From contig CAYXHZ010000015.1 of assembly GCA_964465065.1 (NCBI GenBank), positions 1-60,216 on the forward strand: a stretch of DNA of 60,216 nt, read 5' to 3'. The notes under the pieces are model-generated. The model was not told the DNA's origin. It saw nothing but the letters and a program-made list of their open reading frames with translations, and made no database searches. A program made the position numbers and the translations under genes. This document shows, piece after piece, positions 27,995 to 37,055 of this stretch. Numbering within the stretch: the stretch's first letter is position 1; every line of letters starts with the position of its first letter. The stretch comes from CAYMND01 sp964465065. Its GTDB lineage: Bacteria > Acidobacteriota > Aminicenantia > UBA2199.

Positions 27995-30061
27995 TTATTG
28001 CTGATCACTCAATCCGGAGGCATGGATTTCCCGCTTCTCGAAACGGGACAGAAGGGCGGGTATGTCCAGCACCAGCACGACCGAACCGGCGGCCGTGATC
28101 ATGGCTCCGGAAAAGCCGACACCTTCGCCGGCCAGCTCCGGCAACGGTTTGACAAGGTATTCGGCCTCCTGATCGCAACCATCCACCAGCAGAGCCAGCC
28201 GCCTGCGGTTGGTTTCCAGCAGCAGCAGTCTGCAACGGGCAGGAATCACGGCGGCTGCGGCCTCTCCGTCCGCTGACGGGCGCTCCTCCTGACCGAGCAG
28301 ACGATCCAGACGGAAAACCCGCAACAGGGCTTCCCGGACCACGATCGCCTCCTGCCCTTTGTAGGTGTACAGCCGCTCCGGATCATAGGGCATGGTTTCT
28401 TCGATCAGATCGATGGGCAGGTAAAAATTCTGCCCCCGGCTCTCCACCAGCAGGCCTTTACCGATGGCCAAGGTCAAGGGCAACTGAATGCAGAAGCGTG
28501 TCCCCAGACCCGTCTGACTGTCGATTTCGATGACGCCGCCGATGCGTTCGATATTGGTCCGGACCACATCCAGACCGACGCCGCGCCCGGAGATTTCACT
28601 GACCTTGTCCGCCAGGGAAAAGCCCGGGGTAAACAGGATTTCGTACAGCTGCCGATCCGTCATCCTCTGCAAAAAATCGGCATCCGCCAGACCCTTTTCC
28701 GCTGCCTTCCGCCTGATTTGTCCGGCATTCAGGCCCCGGCCGTCGTCGGCGACCTCGATGACCACCTTCTGGCCCTGATTGTAGGCCTTGATCTCGATTG
28801 TCCCCGACCTCGGCTTGGCCAGTTCTTCCCTCTCCTGCGGAGGCTCGATCCCGTGATCGACCGCGTTGCGCACCATGTGGACCAGCGGATCGTACAGGGC
28901 GTCGATGATGTTCTTGTCGATCACGGTTTCCTCACCGCTCATCTGCAGGCGTACTTCCCGGGACAATTTCTTGCCCAGATCGCGCACCAGACGGGGAAAA
29001 CGGGAAAAAACCAGACTCAGGGGCAGCAAGCGTACCGACATGATACGATCGTGCAGGTCCTGCGACAGAGCCGCCACCGCCTCGACGATGGCGTTGAAAC
29101 GTTCCGCGTACGGTTGGGCGGCGTTGGCCAGCTCCATCTCGTTGCGGAGCCCCTGCAGGGCATTGCTCTGTATTTTCAGTTCTCCGATCAGGTTCATGAA
29201 ATCGTCGATTTTATCCTGGGCCAGTCTGACCGTGCGCAACGATCCGTCGGCTTCTCTGCCCGGATCGGACTCGGCCTGAGTCTGATGAACGGACAAAACT
29301 GCGGCTTGCACCGAACGCGCCGGTATCTTGTCCGACAAAATCGCCTCGATCCTGGTTTTCAATGCGGCGCCGTCGAGCCGATGCTCCGTCTCGGCGCCAG
29401 CGCTCAGGCAATCTTCCCAGTCCAGCAGAAACGAGTTCAGCCACGGATAGTTCACCTTTCCGGATACATTTCGCAGTGCGCGGATCCCCCGACCGAGGGT
29501 TTGGCCGGCTTTGATCAGCTGGTCTCCATCTTCCAGTTGTTCCAGTCCGGTCTGCAGCAGAATCAGGTTTTGCTGGATGATGTCGTCGTGGACCGTCGTA
29601 TGCCTTGGCGGGGACTGCCGGGCCGCTGTCAGGGGCAGACTGGCCGTCAGGAGCGCCTGCATTTCCTCGATGACCGCTTGACTGTCCCAGCTTTTCGGAT
29701 CCTGGGCGCGGTACGCGTTGAGCATCCCTTTCAACTGGTCCAAACCGGTAAAGAGCAATGGCATGAACGTCTGGGCCTGGGCCGGGTCATCCCGGATTCT
29801 CTGCAACAGCGACTCGCTCAGATGGGATATCTGATGGAAACCGTTGAGGTAATGGGACGGTTGGCCGGAATCGGTTTCCAGCAGAGACAGCATGACGCCG
29901 GATATGCCCTTCAGGCTGTGCAGAGCCCGCAAGATCTCCCCGAAGTCACCCGCTGCCCGGGGATCGGACTCCATGGCCAGCAACACGGATTCGACCGTAG
30001 CCAGATGCTCATCGGCCTCGGCGATGAACTGGGCGCGGAACTGTCGATTGACATTCTTCAT
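27995..30061 (-). CDS. cheA: Chemotaxis histidine kinase CheA
   Basis: 688 aa from the ATG at 30061. P1 Hpt domain with phosphorylatable His48 in ILRALHSLKG; a long poorly conserved region (about 110-290) without a clear P2; P3 dimerisation (KIDDFMNLIGELKIQSNALQG); P4 ATPase with VRNAVDHGIE, VIEVADDGRGL and GRGVGLDVVRTNI; and a C-terminal CheW-like P5. It phosphorylates CheY and CheB. It is the last gene of the che operon, 4 bp after the cheY stop. Confidence 0.95.
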   Translation of the reverse strand: MKNVNRQFRAQFIAEADEHLATVESVLLAMESDPRAAGDFGEILRALHSLKGISGVMLSLLETDSGQPSHYLNGFHQISHLSESLLQRIRDDPAQAQTFMPLLFTGLDQLKGMLNAYRAQDPKSWDSQAVIEEMQALLTASLPLTAARQSPPRHTTVHDDIIQQNLILLQTGLEQLEDGDQLIKAGQTLGRGIRALRNVSGKVNYPWLNSFLLDWEDCLSAGAETEHRLDGAALKTRIEAILSDKIPARSVQAAVLSVHQTQAESDPGREADGSLRTVRLAQDKIDDFMNLIGELKIQSNALQGLRNEMELANAAQPYAERFNAIVEAVAALSQDLHDRIMSVRLLPLSLVFSRFPRLVRDLGKKLSREVRLQMSGEETVIDKNIIDALYDPLVHMVRNAVDHGIEPPQEREELAKPRSGTIEIKAYNQGQKVVIEVADDGRGLNAGQIRRKAAEKGLADADFLQRMTDRQLYEILFTPGFSLADKVSEISGRGVGLDVVRTNIERIGGVIEIDSQTGLGTRFCIQLPLTLAIGKGLLVESRGQNFYLPIDLIEETMPYDPERLYTYKGQEAIVVREALLRVFRLDRLLGQEERPSADGEAAAAVIPARCRLLLLETNRRRLALLVDGCDQEAEYLVKPLPELAGEGVGFSGAMITAAGSVVLVLDIPALLSRFEKREIHASGLSDQQ

Positions 30062-30065
30062 GAAA

Positions 30066-30434
30066 TCAGGCCTTTTCCTCCAAAAGGATGCGGATATGCT
30101 CCACCAGCGTGTCGGGTTCAATCGGTTTGACCACGTACAGGTTGGCCCCGGCCATGAACCCCCGGCGTTTGTCGACCGCCTCGTCTTCGGTGGAAATGAT
30201 GATGATGGGCAGCGAGCTGAATTCCGGAACCGCCCGGATCCTCTCGATCAAGGTGTAGCCATCCATATTGGGCATGTTGATGTCGGTGATGACCATCCTG
30301 ATTTCCGGCATCTTGAACAGCTTTTCCAAGGCGTCGGCGCCGTCGATGGCCGACAACACGCGAAAACCCCTGTTTTTCAGGATATAGTAATAATAATTCC
30401 GGACCATTTCGGAATCGTCAACGATCAATATCAT
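30066..30434 (-). CDS. cheY: CheY-like single-domain response regulator
   Basis: 122 aa, one receiver domain: acidic pair in LIVDDSEM, phospho-acceptor Asp51 in VITDINMPNMDG, Ser in IIISTEDE and Lys in VVKPIEP. There is no output domain. It should receive phosphate from CheA and act by protein contact. Its start overlaps the cheR stop by 4 bp. With no flagellar genes in the window its target is unknown. Confidence 0.92.
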   Translation of the reverse strand: MILIVDDSEMVRNYYYYILKNRGFRVLSAIDGADALEKLFKMPEIRMVITDINMPNMDGYTLIERIRAVPEFSSLPIIIISTEDEAVDKRRGFMAGANLYVVKPIEPDTLVEHIRILLEEKA

Positions 30435-31279
30435 GAGATTGCCTCCTGAGTGATCTTCTGGTGCACGATAAAACCGCCGGCCCGGCGTATCGCAAACGCG
30501 GAATGGATCCGGGTCAGAGCCTCGGAGTGCCCCAGGTATATGTAGCCGCCTTCGGCCAAGGCATCGTAAAAATCGGCCACCACCGCCTTTCTGGACGCAT
30601 CGTCAAAGTAAATCAGTACATTGCGGCAGAACAGAAAATCCACATTCCGGATTCTGGACACCGCCTGGTGGTCGTACAGGTTCATGTGCACAAAGCTGAC
30701 CATCTCCTTGATGTTGGCCCGCACCCGGAATCCGTCGGTGGAAACCAGAAAATACTTCTTCAAGGCTTCCGGACTGACATTACGGACCGAATGCTCGTCG
30801 TACAGGCCCTCTTGAGCCTTCTGCAGGATCTGGGTGTCGATATCGGTCGCCAGAATCTGTATCTTCCAGATTCTGGGATTTTCCAGCGATTCCAGCAGCA
30901 GCATGGCCAAGGTGTAGGGCTCTTCGCCGGAAGAGCACCCGGCCGACCAGATCCTCAGGTTGAAATCCCCCTTCCTCTTCTTTTCCTTCAATCGGTCCGG
31001 CAGGTTGAATTTGGCGAAAGCGTCCAACTGGTTGCTTTCCCGGAAGAAATAGGTCTCGTTGGTGGTCAACGAGTTCAGCAGAGTCTGAAGCTCCCGGCCG
31101 TCCTGGTCCTGATAGTTCAAACGGTCGATATAGTCGGACACCGATTCCAGTTGCAGGCTGTCCATGCGTTTTTCGACCCGTTTTTTGACGAAATAAATTT
31201 TTCTGGGTTCGAAAAAGATGCCGGCTTTCTTGTAAATCAAATTGCGCAACATGAAAAATTCTTCGGTACTCAGGTTCAT
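30431..31279 (-). CDS. cheR: Chemoreceptor methyltransferase CheR
   Basis: 282 aa. N-terminal helical domain (about 1-75) then a SAM-dependent methyltransferase domain with RIWSAGCSSGEEPYTLAML as the SAM motif I region, TDIDTQIL, and FLFCRNVLIYFDD. It methylates glutamates of chemoreceptors with S-adenosylmethionine. It overlaps the HEAT-repeat gene and cheY by 4 bp each. Confidence 0.94.
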   Translation of the reverse strand: MNLSTEEFFMLRNLIYKKAGIFFEPRKIYFVKKRVEKRMDSLQLESVSDYIDRLNYQDQDGRELQTLLNSLTTNETYFFRESNQLDAFAKFNLPDRLKEKKRKGDFNLRIWSAGCSSGEEPYTLAMLLLESLENPRIWKIQILATDIDTQILQKAQEGLYDEHSVRNVSPEALKKYFLVSTDGFRVRANIKEMVSFVHMNLYDHQAVSRIRNVDFLFCRNVLIYFDDASRKAVVADFYDALAEGGYIYLGHSEALTRIHSAFAIRRAGGFIVHQKITQEAIS

Positions 31280-32370
31280 TTTGATTCACACACGCGTTTG
31301 TCGATCTTGTAGATCGCATCGCCGATCGCTTCCAGCAATTCATCGTTGTGCTCGGATCGACCGGCCAGTTCGTCGAGAATGTCGATATCCTCTTCACCAC
31401 CTTTTTCGGCGATGATTTCGATCCCGCACAGCTTGACCATGGGATCGGGGTCTTGCAGCATTCGCCGCGCCTTTTCCAGCGAGTCTTTTCCATCCAGACT
31501 GGACAGCAGTTGCATGATGGCGTAACGGTTGGTGATATTGCCGGATTCAGCGGCTTTGACCTCCAGCTTCTCCTGCAGAGAAACCGGCAGATTCACCAGG
31601 TGCTGGTTTCTGACGATACCGGTGATGGCGTCGATGATTTCCTTGGAATAGGTAACCCATTGCTCATCGATCAGCTTCTCGAGAAAAGCGAACTGGTTGC
31701 AGGTGCCGAAGCGGGAGATGAACTTGATCAGCGGAAAGAAAAACAAGGACTCCGAATGACGGACAAACCGATCGATGATCTCATCTTTCCGCTCACAGAT
31801 GCCGATCTTGACCAGGGCCTCCAGCGCCGAGCACAGCACCATCGGGTGCTGGGATTCAAACAGGAGCAGTTCAATCTTGGACGCACTGTCCTGGTCCCGG
31901 ATCCCGCCAAGTTGTTCGATGGCAGTATAGACGATGTTGACATCGTCGTCGTCCAGAGCGCTGCGCAGAATCTGCCTGGCGATCGGCGAATCGTCGTCGG
32001 TCAGGGCGTCGATTATGAACTTGCGGATGTCTTTGTTTCCATCCTTGGCTAATTTCTGCAGAAAAGGGTGCCAGTCCCGTTCCACCCTCTTGATCAGTTC
32101 GATCGCTCCATTGCGGACGAACGGGTCGTTGGAACGCAACAGCGCCTCCAGAATCGTCAGGTCTCCACTCAGGAGCAGGTGTTCCAGCAGCAGCATGATG
32201 CGGGTTTTGACCGCCCGGTCGCTTTCCGAATCCAGGACTGTGACCAGGTAATCGGCCAGTCCCGGAATGGGTTGATTCGGAATTTCGGACAGGACTTCCC
32301 TTTTCCGTACGCTGTCTCCGCTGCTGAATGCCGCCTGCAATCGTTCAATCAAAGACTGATGGTTGTTCAT
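31276..32370 (-). CDS. HEAT-repeat protein in che operon
   Basis: 364 aa of tandem HEAT/PBS-lyase-like helical repeats of about 30-35 residues (for example DPFVRNGAIELIKRV, NKDIRKFIIDALTDDDS, DPMVKLCGIEIIAEKG). No enzyme motif, signal peptide or TM segment. Such repeats form protein-binding solenoids. Its position between cheB and cheR, with 4-bp overlaps on both sides, ties it to the chemosensory system, perhaps as a scaffold or output adaptor. HEAT-like proteins are known in some alternative chemosensory clusters (for example in myxobacteria), but the role here is inference. Confidence 0.85.
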   Translation of the reverse strand: MNNHQSLIERLQAAFSSGDSVRKREVLSEIPNQPIPGLADYLVTVLDSESDRAVKTRIMLLLEHLLLSGDLTILEALLRSNDPFVRNGAIELIKRVERDWHPFLQKLAKDGNKDIRKFIIDALTDDDSPIARQILRSALDDDDVNIVYTAIEQLGGIRDQDSASKIELLLFESQHPMVLCSALEALVKIGICERKDEIIDRFVRHSESLFFFPLIKFISRFGTCNQFAFLEKLIDEQWVTYSKEIIDAITGIVRNQHLVNLPVSLQEKLEVKAAESGNITNRYAIMQLLSSLDGKDSLEKARRMLQDPDPMVKLCGIEIIAEKGGEEDIDILDELAGRSEHNDELLEAIGDAIYKIDKRVCESK

Positions 32371-33461
32371 GTAGTCCTCACCGCTACGGTTTGTTCGTTG
32401 AGCAAACGGTTGATCATAACCGGAATTTCCGGCAACGGCAGCGAGTCAATGACCCCGCCCGTCCGGACCGCCTCCTGCGGCATTCCGTACACCACAGCTG
32501 TTTTCGGGCTCTCGGCGATCGTGTGACCGCCATGCTGTCGGATGGACAGGATCCCCTGGGCGCCGTCATTGCCCATGCCGGTCAGGATCACTCCGATGCC
32601 TTTTCGTCCGAAATGCTCGGCCACGGACTGCATAGTGACGTTCACCGAGGGGATGAACAGCGTCTTGGGCTCCAAGACATGCCGGATGATCAGGTCTCCG
32701 TTTTTCTGCCTGGACAGAGTCATGTGCCGGTTGCCATCGGCGACATAGATGACGCCCGTTTCCACCCGTTCGCCGTTTGCGGCGACGTGACACTCCAGGC
32801 TGGAGCGACTGGCCAACCTCCTGGTGAACGGGGCGATGAAAGCCCGGGGCATATGCTGAACGAGAAAGAAAGCGCCGTTGGCGTCCGCCCTGAGCTTGGC
32901 CACCAGCTCGATCAGGGCCTTCGGGCCGCCGGTGGAGGCGCCGAGCGCCACGCCGAAATATGACGGTATCTCGCGGTGGCTGTCGGCCGGCACGGTCTTG
33001 GGTCCGATACCAGCCGCCTGCGTTTGCGTATCCACACGGGGCGCAGTCGGATGCCAGCGGGCGGCCATTTTCAATTTGCCGACGATCTGATCCGCCAGAC
33101 CGTAATAAGCCTTGCCCTGCGGTTTGGGTAAAAAATCGAAGGCGCCGATTTCCAATGCTTCCAGTGTTTTGTCCGCCCCCTCCGCCGTCAGCGAGGAGAT
33201 CATGATCACCGGAGCGATCTTCTCGTCGACCAGTGTCCGTAAAGCCGACAACCCGTCGAGTCCGGGCATGGCGACATCCATGGTGACCACATCCGGTCGG
33301 AATTTTCTGGCCATTTCGATCGCTTCCTGACCATTCCTGGCCAGGGCGATCACCTGCATGTCGGTATCCTCCTCGACGATCGATTTCAAGAACAGCCGGA
33401 CCAGTGCCGAATCGTCGCAGATCAGCACGCCGATCGGTCTTGTCAGCCCGGTTTCAGTCAT
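32367..33461 (-). CDS. cheB: Protein-glutamate methylesterase CheB
   Basis: 364 aa. Receiver domain with Asp62 in VVTMDVAMPG; linker; CheB methylesterase domain with the catalytic Ser in GASTGGPKAL, His in LVQHMPRAF and Asp in GMGNDGAQG. It removes methyl groups from receptors, counteracting CheR. It overlaps cheW3 by 8 bp and the HEAT gene by 4 bp. Confidence 0.95.
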   Translation of the reverse strand: MTETGLTRPIGVLICDDSALVRLFLKSIVEEDTDMQVIALARNGQEAIEMARKFRPDVVTMDVAMPGLDGLSALRTLVDEKIAPVIMISSLTAEGADKTLEALEIGAFDFLPKPQGKAYYGLADQIVGKLKMAARWHPTAPRVDTQTQAAGIGPKTVPADSHREIPSYFGVALGASTGGPKALIELVAKLRADANGAFFLVQHMPRAFIAPFTRRLASRSSLECHVAANGERVETGVIYVADGNRHMTLSRQKNGDLIIRHVLEPKTLFIPSVNVTMQSVAEHFGRKGIGVILTGMGNDGAQGILSIRQHGGHTIAESPKTAVVYGMPQEAVRTGGVIDSLPLPEIPVMINRLLNEQTVAVRTT

Positions 33462-35175
33462 CGATCCGCACCCGACTCTGATCCGACATGATTCCGTTCA
33501 GATCCAAAATGATGATCCGATCCACTTCCTGGCCGCCGATGAAGGAACCGGAAATGCAGCCATCGCGTTCCTCGGCCGCAGTCCACTCGATACTGGCCTC
33601 GTCGATCTCCACGACCGACCGGACCGAATCGACCAGTAAAGCCCGGGGATCGGAGCCGGCCATCACCAGCAGCTTCGGGGCCGTCGTCAAGGCGCGGACT
33701 TCGGTCATGAGCAGGCGCTCGAATTCCTCCAACAGAAAAACCGGGTCGATCTGAGTGTTGGGGATATCGGCCAGAAGCTGCCGGCAGGCCCTGGATCCGA
33801 ACAATTTCAGATCCCCGCGCCGCTGCAGCGAGACGGCGGTTTTCTGAGTCAGCCATGCCGCCCGGTTATCCCGGTCTGCCTGGGCGCCGCCCCGGTCCGG
33901 TGACAATTCAGCGAGCCACTGGCTGACCTCCTGGCGCAAATTCTCGGCCTCCCTTTCCAGAGAATGCCTGCCCAGTACCGTCTTCAGATCGACGACGCTG
34001 AAGACCACTCCCCTGACATTGGTCAGACCGGCCAGATGCCGGCCGCTGTCGGGGACGGGCGTCAAGTCGCTCAAGGTGATGATTTCCCGGATTTCTTCAA
34101 CCGGCAGGGCGTACAATCCGTTCAACAGGGAAAACTGCAACAGTTTCCGTGACCGGGCTTTCCGCTCGCCGACCGGGTACGCGACCTCGAGCGCGGCGGC
34201 CTTTCTATCCAGGATATTCTGAAGATAGGCTCGATCCAATCTCGAATGCAGCCAGACGTGATCGAGCAGCGGAATCAGGTGCCGTCCTCCGTCCTGATCG
34301 ATCACCGCCTGGATTTCTTTTCCAAAGGCGGCCATTACCTGCGGTTCCCGCAACAGTTCCGCCTGCTCGATATCCCGGATCTCCACAAGCTCGTCGACAA
34401 CCAGTCCGACGGGCGGACCTTCGAAATTCAGGATCAGAGCGAACTGACGGCAGTGCGGATCGAAGCGGTGCGGACGCGGTGACGGAACCAATCCGGCCAG
34501 TGTGCACAGATCGATCAGATGCAGCGGTTGATTGCGGTGGACCGTCATGGCGATGGAATAGTCGGCCGCATCGGGAATGGCTTCCATGGCCTCGACCCGG
34601 ATCAGTTCGCTGACCGCCCCCAGTTCCAGCGCGTAATCCTGCCTGTCGGCCCGGACGATGAGGACCGGTAAAGGCTTTTCATGCGGCTCTTTTTCTACGG
34701 CCTCTGCCGGCAGATCGTCATCGAACCACAAACCGAGCCCGTCCTGGACCGCCGCTTTTTCCGCTGTCGGCAGCAATCGACCCGGATCCAACAGCGGGAT
34801 CTCGTCGGTGTCGGATGCGGATTGGCTTTTCCAATGCAATCGCTCGTCGCAAATGTCGCTTTCCCGAACCTGGACTATCGCCTCCACCCGGTCAACCCGG
34901 ACGCCCAGAACCCGCCGGTCGGCGTGGACGATCAAAAAGCGGCTTCGCCCCGGTTCAACCGGGACGCCGCCTCCGTTCTGCTCCAAAAGGGTTGAGCAAT
35001 CGTAGAGCGGAACGATCTTTCCCCTCAGATTGAAAATTCCCAGCAGCGAAACGTCTGAATGGGGCAGCGGCGTGACGGGGAGCGGTTTGATGATCTCGGC
35101 GACCAGATCCAGTGGCACGGCCATGCGCACGGAATTCAGATCGACAATTGCAAATCTCCGCATAGTCTGTTGCAC
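33454..35175 (-). CDS. Triple CheW-domain coupling protein
   Basis: About 573 aa. Three CheW-like domains: about 5-150 (MAVPLDLVAEII, GIFNLRGKIVPLYD), about 165-330 (ALELGAVSELIRV, GLVVDELVEI) and about 340-573 (YALPVEEIREIITLSDLTPVP, LTNVRGVVFSVVDLKTVLG). The third is split by an insert of roughly 100 residues before its second half (ALLVDSVRSVVEI). CheW domains bridge receptors and CheA. The GTG at 35175 has GGAG 7 nt upstream; the ATG at 35163 is the alternative. First gene of the che operon, behind a strong promoter. Confidence 0.88.
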   Translation of the reverse strand: MQQTMRRFAIVDLNSVRMAVPLDLVAEIIKPLPVTPLPHSDVSLLGIFNLRGKIVPLYDCSTLLEQNGGGVPVEPGRSRFLIVHADRRVLGVRVDRVEAIVQVRESDICDERLHWKSQSASDTDEIPLLDPGRLLPTAEKAAVQDGLGLWFDDDLPAEAVEKEPHEKPLPVLIVRADRQDYALELGAVSELIRVEAMEAIPDAADYSIAMTVHRNQPLHLIDLCTLAGLVPSPRPHRFDPHCRQFALILNFEGPPVGLVVDELVEIRDIEQAELLREPQVMAAFGKEIQAVIDQDGGRHLIPLLDHVWLHSRLDRAYLQNILDRKAAALEVAYPVGERKARSRKLLQFSLLNGLYALPVEEIREIITLSDLTPVPDSGRHLAGLTNVRGVVFSVVDLKTVLGRHSLEREAENLRQEVSQWLAELSPDRGGAQADRDNRAAWLTQKTAVSLQRRGDLKLFGSRACRQLLADIPNTQIDPVFLLEEFERLLMTEVRALTTAPKLLVMAGSDPRALLVDSVRSVVEIDEASIEWTAAEERDGCISGSFIGGQEVDRIIILDLNGIMSDQSRVRIDD

Positions 35176-35211
35176 CAACTGGCTCCCGCTTCGTCAACTG
35201 CTTCGTAAAAC

Positions 35212-35242
35212 ATTATATAAACGGCAGAACCCGGATTGTCAA
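35212..35242 (-). promoter_or_regulatory. Promoter of che operon
   Basis: On the minus strand a perfect TTGACA (35242-35237) is followed by TATATAAT: TATATA at 17-nt spacing or TATAAT at 19-nt. The leader to the start is about 30 nt. This is the strongest consensus promoter in the window. Confidence 0.65.
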
Positions 35243-35255
35243 TTGCAATCCATTT

Positions 35256-36470
35256 TCAATATCGTCCGGTCTGGATGAAACGGTTGATGGTGTTGCGGTC
35301 GAATGAACGGACCATCAGGGTATCCTGACGATCGTGGCGGATGAAGATGTACGCGCCGCAAAGGTCCCGTCCCGCCTGGAAGGCTTTTTCGGAACGGGTT
35401 CCATCCTGAAAGCGGCAACCCAGTCTGACCTCGCAGCGGTCTCGGAGTATCAGGTAGGCGTCGCGTGCCGTCTGCTCGTCTTTCCAGCACGCTTTCCATT
35501 GCAGCAGATCGGCCTGATTGCCGTCGTCTTTGTCGATACTGAGGCAGTCGCCGCCAAAGCCCAAGCCGACCGCCAGCTCCTGCATCGGTCTTTCCAGGAA
35601 CTCCGCCGTCAGAAACAAACCGAGCCGGTCACCGTAACCGCGTTGAAAACCTTGGAGCGCCGCCAATTGCGGAGTACGGGGTCTGGGCATACCCTTGTCG
35701 TGTCTGGGCAGCAGGAAGGCGGTCAGATCGGCCGGCGGCGAACGCAGACGCTGGTTCAGGCTCTTCCAGTCCTTCTTCCGAAATGCCGCCTGGGCCGACT
35801 GCACCCCCAGAATCAGGCCCTGAGAAAAAAAACGGCCGAACAGCGGATCCACCTGATAGCTGTCGGCGGCGCTGACCAGCGGATCTCGGGAAATCAGGCT
35901 CATGCCATCCATGCTGGCCAGGACATCGGCATTTTCTCCATAATGCTGGTGCATGGCGAAAGATGCGTCGCCGGCAAGCAAGGCATAGTCCAGCCAGTTC
36001 TCATCGCAGAAGAATCTGCCCCGATAGACCCGGGCCGGCATGATCTGCCTGACTAAAAGGATCCGGATCTGAGCGATCAGCGAACCCAGACTGTACTCGT
36101 CCTCGAAGGGAATCGACCGGTCGATCAGCAGCTGCCCGGTCTCATGCCGGTAATAGGCCTTGATGTTGCCGTTGATGATTTTTTTGAATTGCCCGGCCAG
36201 ATCGGGTTCCTGCCGGCACAGACCGGCCAGGCGAAGCAGCCGGCCTTCCTCCTGCAGGGCCTGTTGCGGGTGCCGGACCATGAAATCCTGCCAGTAGGCG
36301 TCTTCCAGCTCGGCCGATGTCACAAATATAATCCGGATGTTTGCCGGGCCGGGCAATCCGGTCAATCGGGAAATTTCCCGAACCAGGGCCTCCACTTTGC
36401 CGGTGGAAGCGATACAGCAGCCGGAGAGCCAGATCAGAAACAAGGCAAAGATCTTTCTGGACGATGACAT
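35256..36470 (-). CDS. Lipoprotein of unknown function beside che genes
   Basis: 404 aa. The N-terminus KIFALFLIWLSGCC is a lipoprotein signal with lipobox LSGC. The mature protein is mixed alpha/beta with no enzyme motif I recognise; it contains several Cys residues (CEVRLGCRF) and a final positively charged segment. No Shine-Dalgarno is evident. It lies between cheX and the che operon on the same strand, so a sensory or envelope-linked role in that system is possible but unproven. Confidence 0.65.
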   Translation of the reverse strand: MSSSRKIFALFLIWLSGCCIASTGKVEALVREISRLTGLPGPANIRIIFVTSAELEDAYWQDFMVRHPQQALQEEGRLLRLAGLCRQEPDLAGQFKKIINGNIKAYYRHETGQLLIDRSIPFEDEYSLGSLIAQIRILLVRQIMPARVYRGRFFCDENWLDYALLAGDASFAMHQHYGENADVLASMDGMSLISRDPLVSAADSYQVDPLFGRFFSQGLILGVQSAQAAFRKKDWKSLNQRLRSPPADLTAFLLPRHDKGMPRPRTPQLAALQGFQRGYGDRLGLFLTAEFLERPMQELAVGLGFGGDCLSIDKDDGNQADLLQWKACWKDEQTARDAYLILRDRCEVRLGCRFQDGTRSEKAFQAGRDLCGAYIFIRHDRQDTLMVRSFDRNTINRFIQTGRY

Positions 36471-36518
36471 GGAATCATGGTAGCACGTTGCCGATCGTGG
36501 GGAAAGGTCCGACGCGGA

Positions 36519-36983
36519 TCAGATTTCCTTGATGCCGATGTTGACCTGAAAAATGCCCAGATCCGTTTTGAACGGTATGACCAGGAAGGGGATATTGAGC
36601 GGATGCGATATCTTGTGATCAACACCGACGATGATGGTCGGCGTGGAAATGGTCACGCTGAGGCCGGAATCGACCAGCTTGTTGCGGGCGTTGCCGATGA
36701 CGATATTGGCGAATTCGCCGATGGCGTCCTTGACATCGTCGTTGATCTCGGTCAAGTCATCCATGAACATGGCGCTGGCGACCTTGAGGGCGATCGCCAG
36801 GGGAAAGGAGATGATGGCCGATCCTCTGACTTCCCCCCCCAAGCCGATAATTCCGGATATTTCCGCCGTGGTCTTGGCCTCCTTGGAAATTGAAAGGTCC
36901 ATACGTTCCGCATGGATGCTGGTCATCTGTTCCAGGTTGGAGATGAGGGAATCGATGAACGGATTGATGTACTTGATATCCAT
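36519..36983 (-). CDS. cheX: CheX-type CheY-P phosphatase
   Basis: 154 aa. It carries the CheC/CheX/FliY-family signature DAIGEFANIVIGNARNKL with the catalytic pair Glu90 and Asn93 (ExxN spacing), and opens with a helix typical of CheX (YINPFIDSLISNLEQMT). CheX dephosphorylates CheY-P. AGGAG precedes the ATG. It sits upstream of the lipoprotein and che operon on the same strand and completes the phosphate-removal step of that system. Confidence 0.92.
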   Translation of the reverse strand: MDIKYINPFIDSLISNLEQMTSIHAERMDLSISKEAKTTAEISGIIGLGGEVRGSAIISFPLAIALKVASAMFMDDLTEINDDVKDAIGEFANIVIGNARNKLVDSGLSVTISTPTIIVGVDHKISHPLNIPFLVIPFKTDLGIFQVNIGIKEI

Positions 36984-37055
36984 GGCAGCTCCTCTTCATG
37001 ACATAAACTAATGATAATGGGAGCAGACGACTTTTTCAACTTCGACGAATTCAAC

